From Asanoa sp040676615 (lineage in GTDB: Bacteria; Actinomycetota; Actinomycetes; Mycobacteriales; Micromonosporaceae), in NCBI RefSeq assembly GCF_040676615.1, contig NZ_JBFAPI010000001.1, positions 124,001-188,000 on the forward strand: DNA of 64,000 nucleotides, written 5' to 3'. The position numbers and the translations under genes were made by a program. Below are positions 1 through 8,031 of the stretch, piece by piece (position 1 is the first letter of the stretch; each line of letters starts with the position of its first letter). The notes under the pieces are model-generated. The model worked only from the letters and a program-made list of their open reading frames with translations. It had not been told where the DNA came from and searched no databases.

Positions 1-662
1 TGAGTCTGCTCCGGGCTCTGCGGCACGTAGCGCACCGGCCGCCCGAGCTCCCGCCCGATCTGCTCAGCCACCTCGTGCAGCGACAAGCTGTCCGGGCCGG
101 TAGGCGTGTAGATCCTGCCCGCGTGCGGCTCCGGGTTGGCCAGCACCTCGGCCGCGACCGCGGCGATGTCGCGCACGTCGACCACGCCCACCCGGCCCTC
201 GCCGAAGACGCCGTAGAGGTCGCCGCCGTTGACCGCGCCGAACAGGTTCTGCATGAAGTTGCTCGGGCGCAGGATCGTCCACGGTATGCCCGACTGCTGC
301 AACTCGGCGTCGGAGAGGGCGTGCAGCCGGCCGTTGCGGGTGGGCGCGTCGTGGGCAGCGCCGATGGCGGAGAGCCGCACGACGTGCTTGACCCCGGCCT
401 GGCGGGCGGCCCACAGCGCGTTCATGCTCTGGGCCGGCGCGTGCGCGCCCATCGGCGTCAGCAGGAACAGCTTGGTCACACCGGCGAAGGCCGGCCCGAG
501 CGTGTCGGGCCGATCGAGGTCGCCGACGACGAACTCGACGCCGTCGAGGTCGGGGGCGCGCGACGCGTCCCGCACGAGCGCCCGCACCGGCTCGCTGCCG
601 GCCACCGCCTTGAGCACCTCCCTCGACACCGTCCCGTTCGCTCCGGTCACCAGAATGGTCAT
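1..662 (-). CDS. NmrA/QOR-type NAD(P)-binding reductase, C-terminus cut by window edge
   Basis: Reads leftward from ATG at 662 off the window edge, about 220 codons visible. The N-terminus MTILVTGANGTVSREVLKAV is a Rossmann dinucleotide-binding motif of the atypical short-chain dehydrogenase type. Later segments (WTILRPSNFMQN, followed by DVRDIAAVAAEVL) are typical of NmrA-like / NAD(P)H:quinone oxidoreductase-2-like proteins, which act as soluble reductases or redox sensors. The catalytic Tyr-Lys pair of classical SDRs is not evident, as expected for this subfamily. GGAAGGA lies just upstream of the ATG, supporting the start. It is divergent from a MarR regulator across a 92-base region with an inverted-repeat operator, so it is probably the target of that regulator. 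Substrate unknown. Confidence 0.85.
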   Translation of the reverse strand, partial: MTILVTGANGTVSREVLKAVAGSEPVRALVRDASRAPDLDGVEFVVGDLDRPDTLGPAFAGVTKLFLLTPMGAHAPAQSMNALWAARQAGVKHVVRLSAIGAAHDAPTRNGRLHALSDAELQQSGIPWTILRPSNFMQNLFGAVNGGDLYGVFGEGRVGVVDVRDIAAVAAEVLANPEPHAGRIYTPTGPDSLSLHEVAEQIGRELGRPVRYVPQSPEQT

Positions 663-716
663 GGCTGTTCCTTCCAGTTCCGCGGGCCGTGCCTCGACCA
701 CGCAGCCTCGAAGATA

Positions 717-751
717 TAGTCCAAGAGTGTGACCGTCCAATGAATGGACTA
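717..751. promoter_or_regulatory. Inverted-repeat operator and divergent promoter region of the MarR/NmrA pair
   Basis: TAGTCCA (717-723) is mirrored by TGGACTA (745-751), and a second half-site GTCCA (735-739) forms a perfect GTCCA-N5-TGGAC palindrome with 745-749. TATAGT (715-720) is a good -10 for the rightward gene. On the other strand TTGGAC (735-740) is a possible -35 for the leftward gene. Operator sites overlapping both promoters fit autoregulation and repression of the reductase by the MarR protein; the binding itself is inferred. Confidence 0.6.
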
Positions 752-754
752 GAT

Positions 755-1222
755 ATGAAGCGCAGCACACGCAAGGAGCAGGACCCGGACCTCGGCATCC
801 TGGCCGTCCAGCTCTCGGCACGCGTCCAGCGCGAGATCTTCGCGCGCGCGGCGGAGCACGGCTTCGCCGACGCCCGCCCACGACACGGCGCGGTGCTCGC
901 CTACCTGGACGCGGAGGGCACCCGCCCGAGCGAGCTGGCCCGCCTGGCCGGCCGCAACAAACAGACAATGGGCGCGATCATCGACGAGCTGGAACGCCTC
1001 GGGTACGTCCGCCGCGCCCCCGACCCCGCCGACCGCCGGGCCAAGCTCATCGTCCCGACCGACCGCGGCCTGGCCCTGATGGAAGCCTCCGACAACCTGG
1101 TGAGCCAGATCGAACAAGACCTCGCCGGCGTCCTCGGCGACGACACCTACCGCGACTTCCGGGCCGCCCTGGGCCGGGCCACGACCAGCCTCCCGGCGAG
1201 TGGCCACGACACCGAGAGCTGA
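755..1222 (+). CDS. MarR-family transcriptional regulator
   Basis: About 155 residues, the usual size for MarR dimers. The winged-helix core is visible: RPRHGAVLAYLD, then TRPSELARLAGRNKQTMGAI (recognition helix region), a DELERLGYVRRAPDPADRR wing with the family's D-x-R-[AS] signature, and a C-terminal dimerisation helix. MarR proteins bind palindromic operators and are released by small phenolic or oxidant ligands. It is divergent from an NmrA-like reductase and probably represses it and itself. The start is uncertain: ATG 740 lies inside the operator and ATG 755 is 15 bases later in frame. Neither has a strong ribosome site, and I prefer 755 because the MarR-like sequence begins there. Confidence 0.85.
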   Translation: MKRSTRKEQDPDLGILAVQLSARVQREIFARAAEHGFADARPRHGAVLAYLDAEGTRPSELARLAGRNKQTMGAIIDELERLGYVRRAPDPADRRAKLIVPTDRGLALMEASDNLVSQIEQDLAGVLGDDTYRDFRAALGRATTSLPASGHDTES

Positions 1223-1251
1223 GGCTTCCGGCGGTCGCCCATGACCCCGAG

Positions 1252-1625
1252 GCTCGGTTGGCCTTGAGGGGCCGTCGGGCTTGAGGACCCGTCGGCCCTG
1301 AGGTTCGGTCGGTCCTGAGGTTCGGTCGGCCCCGGGGGGCCGTTGGCCTTGAGGGTCCGTTGGCCTTGAGGACCCGTCGGTCCTGAGGTTCGGTCGGCCC
1401 CGGGGGGCCGTTGGCCCCGGGGGGCCGTTGGCCCCGGGGGGCCGTTGGCCCCGGGGGGCCGTTGGCATTGAGGTTCGGTCGGCCTTGAGGTTCGGTCGGC
1501 CTTGAGGTTCGGTCGGCCTTGAGGTTCGGTCGGCCTTGAGGTTCGGTCGGCCTTGAGGTTCGGTCGGCCTTGAGGGTCCGTTGGCCTTGAGTGCCCGTCG
1601 GCCCTGAAGGTCGGTCGGCCCCGAG
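1252..1625. repeat. 17-bp minisatellite, 22 contiguous units without an indel
   Basis: Exactly 22 units of 17 bp fill 374 bp. The commonest unit is GTTCGGTCGGCCTTGAG, present six times in a row (units 14-19). A second form, GGGCCGTTGGCCCCGGG, occurs three times in a row (units 10-12), and intermediates mix the two. All units keep phase, so the variation is by substitution and homogenisation and not by slippage of single bases. Confidence 0.9.
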
Positions 1626-1685
1626 GGCGTCGGCCGAGACCACGAGGAGCGCAGCCTCCGGCGGTCGTCGGGCATGACGCGAAGG

Positions 1686-1860
1686 GCTGAGCTACCCGGG
1701 CGTTGGCCCGACAGTGAGGGACACGTGTTCGGGCCAGTACGACGTCGGTGGCTGAGCTTCCGGATGGCCTGATGCCGGGGGACGAGCGTTCGGGCCACGG
1801 CGGCGCCGGTGGCTGAGCTACCCGGGTGTTGGCCTGATGCCGGGGGACAAGTCCTCGGCC
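1686..1860. repeat. Three tandem copies of a 61-65 bp unit
   Basis: Copies begin with GCTGAG at 1686, 1751 and 1812 and share GAGCTACCCGGG, GGCCTGATGCCGGGGGAC and GTTCGGGCCA blocks. The third copy is partial and ends near 1860. They are unrelated in sequence to the adjacent 17-bp array and lie about 250 bp upstream of polA. Confidence 0.7.
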
Positions 1861-2078
1861 GACGATCGACGCTGACGGCCGGTTCTTGCCTCGGTCGGCC
1901 ACGGCATTGAGGGCTGAGAGGAGAGGAAGCGTGCGTGTCGCGGAGGTGGCAGCGACGCGAAGCGAGCGGTCTCCGGCGGGAGCGGCGGTCCGGACCGAAG
2001 CGGACCCGGGCCAGTATCGCCCTGATCCTGACCTGATCCGGACATCGCGGATGAAACTGCTCGGGACCGGCGGACAAC

Positions 2079-2101
2079 TTGTCGTACCCGGCGACTAGCA
2101 T
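2079..2101 (+). promoter_or_regulatory. PafBC-type DNA-damage promoter of polA
   Basis: TTGTCGTAC (2079-2087), 8 bases, then TAGCAT (2096-2101). This reproduces the layout of the mycobacterial RecA-NDp promoter, TTGTCRGTG-N8-TANNNT, controlled by PafBC. The -10 ends 7 bases before GTG 2109, so the transcript is probably leaderless. The same element precedes uvrB and uvrA in this window. Confidence 0.7.
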
Positions 2102-2108
2102 CGCTCGG

Positions 2109-4796
2109 GTGAGCGACCAACCCCGGATCCTGCTGCTCGATGGCCACTCGCTGGCCTACCGCGCGTTTCACGCCCTGCCGGTGGAGAACTTCTCCACCGC
2201 GACCGGGCAGTCGACCAACGCGGTGTTCGGGTTCACGTCGATGCTGATCAACATGCTGCGCGACGAGAAGCCGACGCACATCATCGTGTCTTTCGACGTG
2301 TCGCGGCAGTCGTTCCGCACCGAGCGTTACGCGGAATACAAGGCCGGGCGGTCCGAGACGCCCAAGCCGTTCCAGGGGCAGGTCAGCCTGGTCAAAGAGG
2401 TGCTGGCCGCGCTGCGCATCCCGGTGGTGGAGAAGCCCGGTTACGAGGCCGACGACGTGATCGGCACGTTGACCAGGCAGTCGCGCAAGGCGGGCATGGA
2501 GGTGATCATCAGTTCCGGCGACCGCGACGCGTTTCAGCTGGTCGACGAGCATGTCACCGTGCTCTACCCGGTGCGTGGCGTCTCCGAGGTCTGGCGGATG
2601 AACCCCGAGGCGGTCGAGGCCAAATACTTCGTGCCGCCGAGCCGCTACCGCGACAAGGCGGCGCTGGTGGGGGAGACCAGCGACAACCTGCCGGGCGTGC
2701 CGGGCGTGGGTGACAAGACCGCGGCCAAATGGATCAAGGAGTACGGCGGTATCGACGGGGTGATCGCCAACGCCGACAAGATCAAGGGCAAGGCGGGCGA
2801 GAACCTGCGGGCCAACCTGGCCAACGTCATGCGCAACTACGAGCTCAACGCGCTGGTCTGCGACCTCGAGCTGCCGATGGGTCCCGAAGACGCGCGCTGG
2901 CACGGGTGGGACCGCGAGGCCGTGCACCAGGTCTTCGACGCGCTCGAGTTCCGGGTGTTGCGTGAGCGGCTCTACCAATACCTCGACGCCGTCGAGCCCG
3001 AGGCCGAGTCCGGGTTCGACCTGTTCGGCGAGGTGCTGGCCGCGGGCGCGGTCGGGTCCTGGGTGGCCGAGCACGTGCGGCCCGGCGTGCCGACCGGTGT
3101 GGCCGTGGCGGGGCACTTCGGGCGGGGCACCGGCGAGCTGACCGGCATCGCGCTGGCCACCGCCGACGGGCCGGCCGCCTGGTTCGACCCCACTCAGCTC
3201 GAGCCCGACGACGAGGCCGCGGTCGCCGGCTGGCTCGCCTCCGACGAGCACCCCAAGGTGCTGCACGACAGCAAGCCGGCCCGGCTGGCGTTCGCCAACC
3301 GCGGCTGGGAGCTGCGCGGCGTCGCTCGCGACACGGCCATCGCCGCCTACCTGGCCCGCCCCGACCAGCGCACCTACGACCTGGCCGACCTCGCCCTGCG
3401 CTACCTGCACCGCGAGCTGCGGGTCGACACGCCGGAGACCGGGCAGCTCACCATCGACGGGCTGGGCACCGACGAGGGCATCGTCGAGCAGAACCTGATG
3501 TTGCACGCCCGGGCCACACTCGACCTGGCCGAGGCGATCGACGCCGAACTGTCCCGCGACGGCGAGCTCTCGATCCGCCTGATGGCCGACGTCGAGTTGC
3601 CGCTCTCCGAGGTCCTGGCCCGGATGGAGCAGGTCGGCATAGCGGCCGACACGCATTACCTCTCCGACATCGAGGCGCACTTCGCGGCCGAGGTGAAGGC
3701 GGCGGCCGAGGCGGCCTACGCGGTGGTCGGGCGCGAGTTCAACCTGGGCTCTCCGAAGCAGTTGCAGGAGATCCTGTTCACCGAGCGCGGCCTGCCGAAG
3801 ACCCGGCGGATCAAGTCCGGCTACACCACCGACGCCGACGCGCTGCAGGGGCTGTTCGTGCAGACCGGCGACCCGCTGCTCGAGCACCTGCTGCGGCACC
3901 GCGACGTCGCCAAGCTCAAGTCCACGGTGGACGGGCTGCTCAAGTCGGTGTCCGACGACGGCCGCATCCACACCACCTATTTCCAGACGGTGGCCGCGAC
4001 GGGTCGTCTCTCGTCGACCGACCCCAACCTGCAGAACATCCCGATCCGCACCGAAGAGGGGCGCCGCATCCGGCGGGCGTTCGTGGTCGGCGAGGGCTAC
4101 GAGACGCTGCTGACCGCCGACTACAGCCAGATCGAAATGCGCATCATGGCCGACATGTCGAAAGACGAGGCCCTGATCGACGCGTTCAACTCGGGCGCCG
4201 ACTTCCACGCGGCGACGGCGTCGTCGGTCTTCACCATCCCGCTCGAAGAGGTCACGGCCGACCACCGCCGCAAGATCAAGGCGATGAACTACGGCCTGGC
4301 GTACGGGCTGAGCGTCTACGGCCTCTCCCAGCAGCTCGGCATCGGCGCCGACGAGGCCCGCGGCCTGATGGACGAATACTTCGACCGCTTCGGCGGCGTC
4401 CGCGACTACCTGCGTGCCGTGGTCGACCGCGCCCGCCAGGACGGCTACACCGAGACGATCCTCGGCCGCCGCCGCTACCTGCCCGACCTGATCAGCGACA
4501 ACCGCCAGCGCCGCGAGATGGCCGAGCGGATGGCACTCAACGCACCCATCCAGGGCTCGGCCGCCGACATCATCAAGGTCGCGATGCTGCGCGTCGACGC
4601 CGCGATCAAGGACGCGGGCCTGCGCTCGCGGATGCTGCTCCAGGTGCACGACGAGCTGGTGTTCGAGGTCGCGGAGGGCGAGCGCGAGCAACTGGAGGCG
4701 ATCGTGCGCGAGGCCATGGGCGGCGCCTACCCGCTGGCGGTGCCGCTCGAGGTGTCGGTCGGCCTGGGCCGCGACTGGAACAGCGCCGACCACTGA
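2109..4796 (+). CDS. polA: DNA polymerase I
   Basis: 895 residues. It fills gaps in excision repair and removes Okazaki primers. The N-terminal 5'-nuclease (about residues 1-300) shows LLLDGHSLAYRAFHALP, GYEADDVIGTL, SSGDRDAFQLV and a GVPGVGDKTAAKW helix-hairpin-helix. The middle 3'-5' exonuclease-like domain lacks the Asp-x-Glu motif, so proofreading is probably absent, as usual in actinobacteria. The polymerase domain has RLSSTDPNLQNIP, motif A DYSQIEMRI, motif B KAMNYGLAYGLSVYGLS and motif C QVHDELVFEV. GTG 2109 was chosen because it lies 7 bases after a TAGCAT -10; the in-frame TTG at 2079 is inside the promoter. Damage-inducible expression is inferred from that promoter. Confidence 0.97.
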   Translation: MSDQPRILLLDGHSLAYRAFHALPVENFSTATGQSTNAVFGFTSMLINMLRDEKPTHIIVSFDVSRQSFRTERYAEYKAGRSETPKPFQGQVSLVKEVLAALRIPVVEKPGYEADDVIGTLTRQSRKAGMEVIISSGDRDAFQLVDEHVTVLYPVRGVSEVWRMNPEAVEAKYFVPPSRYRDKAALVGETSDNLPGVPGVGDKTAAKWIKEYGGIDGVIANADKIKGKAGENLRANLANVMRNYELNALVCDLELPMGPEDARWHGWDREAVHQVFDALEFRVLRERLYQYLDAVEPEAESGFDLFGEVLAAGAVGSWVAEHVRPGVPTGVAVAGHFGRGTGELTGIALATADGPAAWFDPTQLEPDDEAAVAGWLASDEHPKVLHDSKPARLAFANRGWELRGVARDTAIAAYLARPDQRTYDLADLALRYLHRELRVDTPETGQLTIDGLGTDEGIVEQNLMLHARATLDLAEAIDAELSRDGELSIRLMADVELPLSEVLARMEQVGIAADTHYLSDIEAHFAAEVKAAAEAAYAVVGREFNLGSPKQLQEILFTERGLPKTRRIKSGYTTDADALQGLFVQTGDPLLEHLLRHRDVAKLKSTVDGLLKSVSDDGRIHTTYFQTVAATGRLSSTDPNLQNIPIRTEEGRRIRRAFVVGEGYETLLTADYSQIEMRIMADMSKDEALIDAFNSGADFHAATASSVFTIPLEEVTADHRRKIKAMNYGLAYGLSVYGLSQQLGIGADEARGLMDEYFDRFGGVRDYLRAVVDRARQDGYTETILGRRRYLPDLISDNRQRREMAERMALNAPIQGSAADIIKVAMLRVDAAIKDAGLRSRMLLQVHDELVFEVAEGEREQLEAIVREAMGGAYPLAVPLEVSVGLGRDWNSADH

Positions 4797-4855
4797 CGTC
4801 GCCGCCGCCGGCAAGCGGCCGCGGCCAGCGCCCGGCGCGGGAACGTTGACGCGGC

Positions 4856-5179
4856 TCAGGACTTGAGGGGGTCGTGGCCCCAGTTCATCAGCGAGTAGCG
4901 CCACGCCGTCTCGGTGATGTCGCCGGCCGGGCGCTGGGCCGAGTGGCGGCGCACATAACCCACCACCTTGCGCATGTGCGCGCGGTCGGCCTCGGTCAGG
5001 TCCGCCTTGTTCGTGCGCAACAGCTTGACGATCCGGCGGCCGGACGCGTGGCCGGTCGACTCGCCGCCGTCCGGCGACTTCTGGCCGACCGACCGCGAAT
5101 CCTCGGTGGCCAGCCAGCGCTCCAGTTCCGCGGGAGCCATGTTGACCACCGCGCCGAACTCCGCCACCTCGTCACTCAC
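4856..5179 (-). CDS. DUF3140-family protein
   Basis: 107 residues starting at GTG 5179 (VSDEVAEFGAVVNMAPAELE). It resembles the DUF3140 family of small actinobacterial proteins: an N-terminal helix with NMAPAELERWLAT, then GESTGHASGRRIVKLL, a basic segment, and a C-terminal MRKVVGYVRRHSAQRP with YSLMNWGHDPLK. The function is not known to me; family members often accompany small stress-related proteins. Its start overlaps the end of the DUF2945 gene by 8 bases, so the two are translationally coupled. It is convergent with polA. Confidence 0.8.
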   Translation of the reverse strand: MSDEVAEFGAVVNMAPAELERWLATEDSRSVGQKSPDGGESTGHASGRRIVKLLRTNKADLTEADRAHMRKVVGYVRRHSAQRPAGDITETAWRYSLMNWGHDPLKS

Positions 5180-5375
5180 GGCGCAGCGCCTCCTCGGTGT
5201 GGACGGCGTCCTGGCCGGTGTGGTCGCTGCGCACGCGGTACTGCGGCTCCTCCTCGGACGCGTCCACCGTGCGCCCGGCGGCCGACGTACGCGAGGTGAT
5301 CTTCTCCTCGACCGTGCCCATGACCCGCTGACCATGGCTACGCCAACTGACCTTGTCACCCTTCCGAAGTCCCAT
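5172..5375 (-). CDS. Small DUF2945 / hypervirulence-associated TUDOR-like protein
   Basis: 67 residues. The opening MGLRKGDKVSWRSHGQ and the repeated basic-beta pattern GTVEEKITSRT...EPQYRVRSDHTG match the compact beta-barrel family DUF2945 (HVA1/TUDOR). These proteins are small and soluble; a nucleic-acid or protein-binding role is presumed but unproven. A purine-rich stretch lies upstream of ATG 5375. It heads a two-gene operon with the DUF3140 gene, overlapping it by 8 bases. Confidence 0.8.
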   Translation of the reverse strand: MGLRKGDKVSWRSHGQRVMGTVEEKITSRTSAAGRTVDASEEEPQYRVRSDHTGQDAVHTEEALRRE

Positions 5376-5410
5376 GGCCCGCGGATACCCGGAAGAAAAG
5401 CGGCAAAACG

Positions 5411-6913
5411 TCACACCCGGTCGTGTGGCCCGGGGGCCGGGGAGACCGGGGTCGGTGCCGGCGCCTCCGACTCGCGCCGGCGACCGGCGGCGTGCATGCC
5501 GTAGCCGAAGTAGAGAATGAAACCGATCGCCATCCAGACCAGGAACCGGATCCAGGTGTCGACCGGCAGGTTGATCATCAGCCAGAGGCAGGCCAGCACG
5601 GCCACGATGGGCAGGACCGGGACCCACGGCGTACGGAACGCCCGCGGCAGGTCGGGCCGCGTCCGTCGCAGCACCACGACACCGATCGCCACCACCACGA
5701 ACGCGAACAGCGTGCCGATCGAGGTGAGCTCCGACAGCTTCGACAGCGGCACGAAACCGGCGACGATCGCGACCACGGCGCCGGTGGCGATGGTGAGCAG
5801 CCACGGCGTGCCGAACCGCGGGTGGACCCGGGCCAGCGTCGGCGGCAGCAGGTGGTCGCGGGACATCGCGAACAGCACCCGCGACTGGCCGAGCAGCAGC
5901 ACCAGGATCACCGTCGTGATGCCGCAGACGGCGCCCACCGAGATCACCTTCGACGCCCAGTCGACGCCGACGTCCGTGAACGCCTTCGCCAGCGGGGCGC
6001 CGGTGTCCAGCGAGGAGTACTTCGACATTCCGGTCACCACGAACGCCACCGCCATGTAGAGCACCGCGCAGATCGCCAGTGACGCCAGGATGCCGCGGGG
6101 CATGTCGCGCTGCGGGTTGCGGGTCTCCTCGGCGGTGGTCGCGACGACGTCGAAGCCGATGTAGGCGAAGAAGACGATCGACGCCGCCGCCACGATGCCG
6201 AACACGCCGAACTGTTGCGGCACCACGCCGAGCAGCGCCTGCAGCAGCGGCTCCTCGCCGCCGGACACGCCGGGAGCGGGCTGGCCCGGCGGCACGAACG
6301 GGCTCCAGTTGTCGGAGGTGATGTAGAACAGCCCGAGGCCGATCACGAACAGCACCACCGCGATCTTGATCGCGACGAGGACGCCGGTGAACCGGCCGGA
6401 CAGCTTGGTGCCGATCACGCCGACGAGGGTCAGCAGGGCCACGATGAAGATCGCGCCCCAGTCGGGGATGGCGTCGTCTCCCGCGAGCCAGGTGGGCAGG
6501 CCGAAGAGCGTCTGGAGGTACGCGCTCCAGCCGCGCGCCACCACCGCCGCGCCGAGGCCGAGTTCCAGCACCAGGTCCCAGCCGATGATCCAGGCGACCA
6601 ACTCGCCGAGCGTGGCGTAGCCGAACGTGTAGGCGCTCCCGGCCACCGGCACCGTCGACGCGAACTCCGCGTAGCAGAGCGCGGCCAGCGCGCAGACGAT
6701 CGCCGCGAGCAGGAACGAGATGACGATCGCCGGGCCGGCGTTGCGGGCCGCCTGCTGGCCGGTGAGCACGAAGATGCCCGTGCCGACGATCACGCCCACG
6801 CCGAAGACCGTCAGATCCAGGACGCTCAGTTCGCGCTTGAGCCTGTGCCCGGGCTCGTCAGTCTCCTGAATGGACCGCTCGATGCTCTTGGTGCGGAAGA
6901 CGGGGAGGGCCAT
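5411..6913 (-). CDS. APC-superfamily cationic amino-acid permease
   Basis: 500 residues with about 12 to 14 hydrophobic segments. After a charged cytoplasmic N-terminus, residues 38-50 (GVGVIVGTGIFVL) form the first helix with the broken, glycine-rich substrate site of the APC family, and PVAGSAYTFGYATLGE and GFDVVATTAEETRNPQRDMP are characteristic of the cationic amino-acid transporter / YfnA subgroup. It sits in the cytoplasmic membrane and probably imports amino acids by proton symport; the substrate cannot be read from sequence. The C-terminal 30 residues are Arg/Pro/Ala-rich and cytoplasmic. No clear operon partner: 35 bases separate it from the DUF2945 start. Confidence 0.9.
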   Translation of the reverse strand: MALPVFRTKSIERSIQETDEPGHRLKRELSVLDLTVFGVGVIVGTGIFVLTGQQAARNAGPAIVISFLLAAIVCALAALCYAEFASTVPVAGSAYTFGYATLGELVAWIIGWDLVLELGLGAAVVARGWSAYLQTLFGLPTWLAGDDAIPDWGAIFIVALLTLVGVIGTKLSGRFTGVLVAIKIAVVLFVIGLGLFYITSDNWSPFVPPGQPAPGVSGGEEPLLQALLGVVPQQFGVFGIVAAASIVFFAYIGFDVVATTAEETRNPQRDMPRGILASLAICAVLYMAVAFVVTGMSKYSSLDTGAPLAKAFTDVGVDWASKVISVGAVCGITTVILVLLLGQSRVLFAMSRDHLLPPTLARVHPRFGTPWLLTIATGAVVAIVAGFVPLSKLSELTSIGTLFAFVVVAIGVVVLRRTRPDLPRAFRTPWVPVLPIVAVLACLWLMINLPVDTWIRFLVWMAIGFILYFGYGMHAAGRRRESEAPAPTPVSPAPGPHDRV

Positions 6914-6967
6914 GGATGCGATTCTCGACCCGCGCCGGCCGAACCGCAGCGCGAGCGGCGGACCCCG

Positions 6968-7774
6968 CTACGGGCGCGCGGCGACGAAGATCGCGGTGCC
7001 GGGGAAGAGGCGGCCGCGCAGCGGGCTCCACTGGCCCCAGACCTGGGTGTGGCCCTCGGGCCACTCGGGCTCGACCAGGTCCTCGAGGACGAAACCGGCG
7101 GCCACCAGCTCGCGGATCCGGTCGCCGAGCGTCCGGTGCTGTTCGACGTAGGTCGGCGTACCGCCGGGAGCCGTCTCGACGTAGGGCCGGCGGTCGAAAT
7201 AGGAGTGGACGGCCACCAGGCCGCCCTCGCCCGGATCGTCCAGGAAGATCCACCGCATGGGGTGGGTCACCGCGAACACCCACCGCCCGCCCGGCCGCAC
7301 CACCCGGAACACCTCGCGCATCAGAGCGGCCGAGTCGGCCACGAACGGCACGGCGCCGAAGGCGGTGAACGCGATGTCGAACGCCCCGGTGCGGAACGGC
7401 AGCGCCAGCGCGTCGGCCTGAACCAACGGCAGGCGTACGCCCGACGCTGTGTTCTGGGTCACAGCGTGCCGCAGCATGCCGCCGGACAGATCCGTGGCGA
7501 CCACCTGCGCACCCTGCGTGGCGAGCCAGCGCGCGGCGGCCGCGGCGCCGGCGCCGACCTCGATGATCCGGCGGCCGCTCACCGGGCCCAGCAGGTGCGC
7601 GTCGGCCTCCCGCAATCCCTCCGGGCACCAGCGGAAATCCACCTCACCCAGGAACTCGCCGTGCTCGGCCTGGTAGGCGTCGGCGTCCTTGTCCCACCAG
7701 CCCCTGCTGGCTCGGCGGGCCTCGGCGTCGGTCACGCTCCGCGGGCCCACGGCGGGATCGTCGTCAGACACCAC
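6968..7774 (-). CDS. Class I SAM-dependent methyltransferase
   Basis: 268 residues with the Rossmann methyltransferase motifs in order: IIEVGAGAAAAARWL (motif I, residues 70-84), VVATDLSGGMLRHA (acidic loop binding SAM ribose), FDIAFTAFGAVPFV (motif II) and VFRVVRPGGRWVFAVTHPM (post-motif). The N-terminal region with SRGWWDKDADAYQAEHGEFLG is typical of UbiE/COQ5-like actinobacterial methyltransferases. The substrate is unknown. It is followed by the permease gene 54 bases downstream on the same strand and is divergent from rpsA. Confidence 0.88.
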   Translation of the reverse strand: MVSDDDPAVGPRSVTDAEARRASRGWWDKDADAYQAEHGEFLGEVDFRWCPEGLREADAHLLGPVSGRRIIEVGAGAAAAARWLATQGAQVVATDLSGGMLRHAVTQNTASGVRLPLVQADALALPFRTGAFDIAFTAFGAVPFVADSAALMREVFRVVRPGGRWVFAVTHPMRWIFLDDPGEGGLVAVHSYFDRRPYVETAPGGTPTYVEQHRTLGDRIRELVAAGFVLEDLVEPEWPEGHTQVWGQWSPLRGRLFPGTAIFVAARP

Positions 7775-8031
7775 GTAACCCCATCACGCGGTACGAACCC
7801 GGCGCGGCTTGGGGAGGGCTTGCACGCTGTGGTAATGCGCACGGTAAGCTAGTCGATGCGCACGCGGATTGTGTGCCTCGGCAGGGAGCAGGCGTCCGCG
7901 GTCGACGGACACCATCAATGATCATGGGCGATCGTTGCGGTGTGCCCGACGACCAATTCGTGGGCGCACACAGGTCATTAGCTACCCGCATCGCAGCTGT
8001 GACACACCATCCGACCGGAGCAACCGCCCAC

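Larger units (their letters stand above)
1223..2078. other. Gene-free 0.86 kb with two tandem-repeat blocks
   Basis: No convincing gene lies between the MarR gene and the polA promoter. It holds a 17-bp minisatellite (1252-1625) and three copies of a 61-65 bp unit (1686-1860). The minisatellite is bracketed by a degenerate direct repeat: CTTCCGGCGGTCGCCCATGAC near 1224 and a CCTCCGGCGGTCGTCGGG-type copy near 1650. Open frames on both strands here are by-products of a 17-bp period in GC-rich DNA, which gives a 17-residue protein period. They have no ribosome site and no domain. Confidence 0.7.

Noticed and set aside
1252..1625. Possible CRISPR array
   Set aside because: Units are contiguous with no unique spacers, the unit is too short, and no cas gene is near.
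1047..1643. Frame encoding repeated R-P-T-E-P-Q-G peptides, resembling a collagen-like protein
   Set aside because: The 17-residue period is a mechanical result of the 17-bp DNA repeat, and equally long frames exist in other phases.
2041..2111. LexA SOS box at polA
   Set aside because: No CGAAC-N4-GTTCG type palindrome near the start; the element present is the PafBC type.
1818..4904. A 1028-codon open frame antisense to polA
   Set aside because: It mirrors polA codons in GC-rich DNA. It shows no domain, no ribosome site and Arg/Val/Asp-heavy composition typical of antisense frames.
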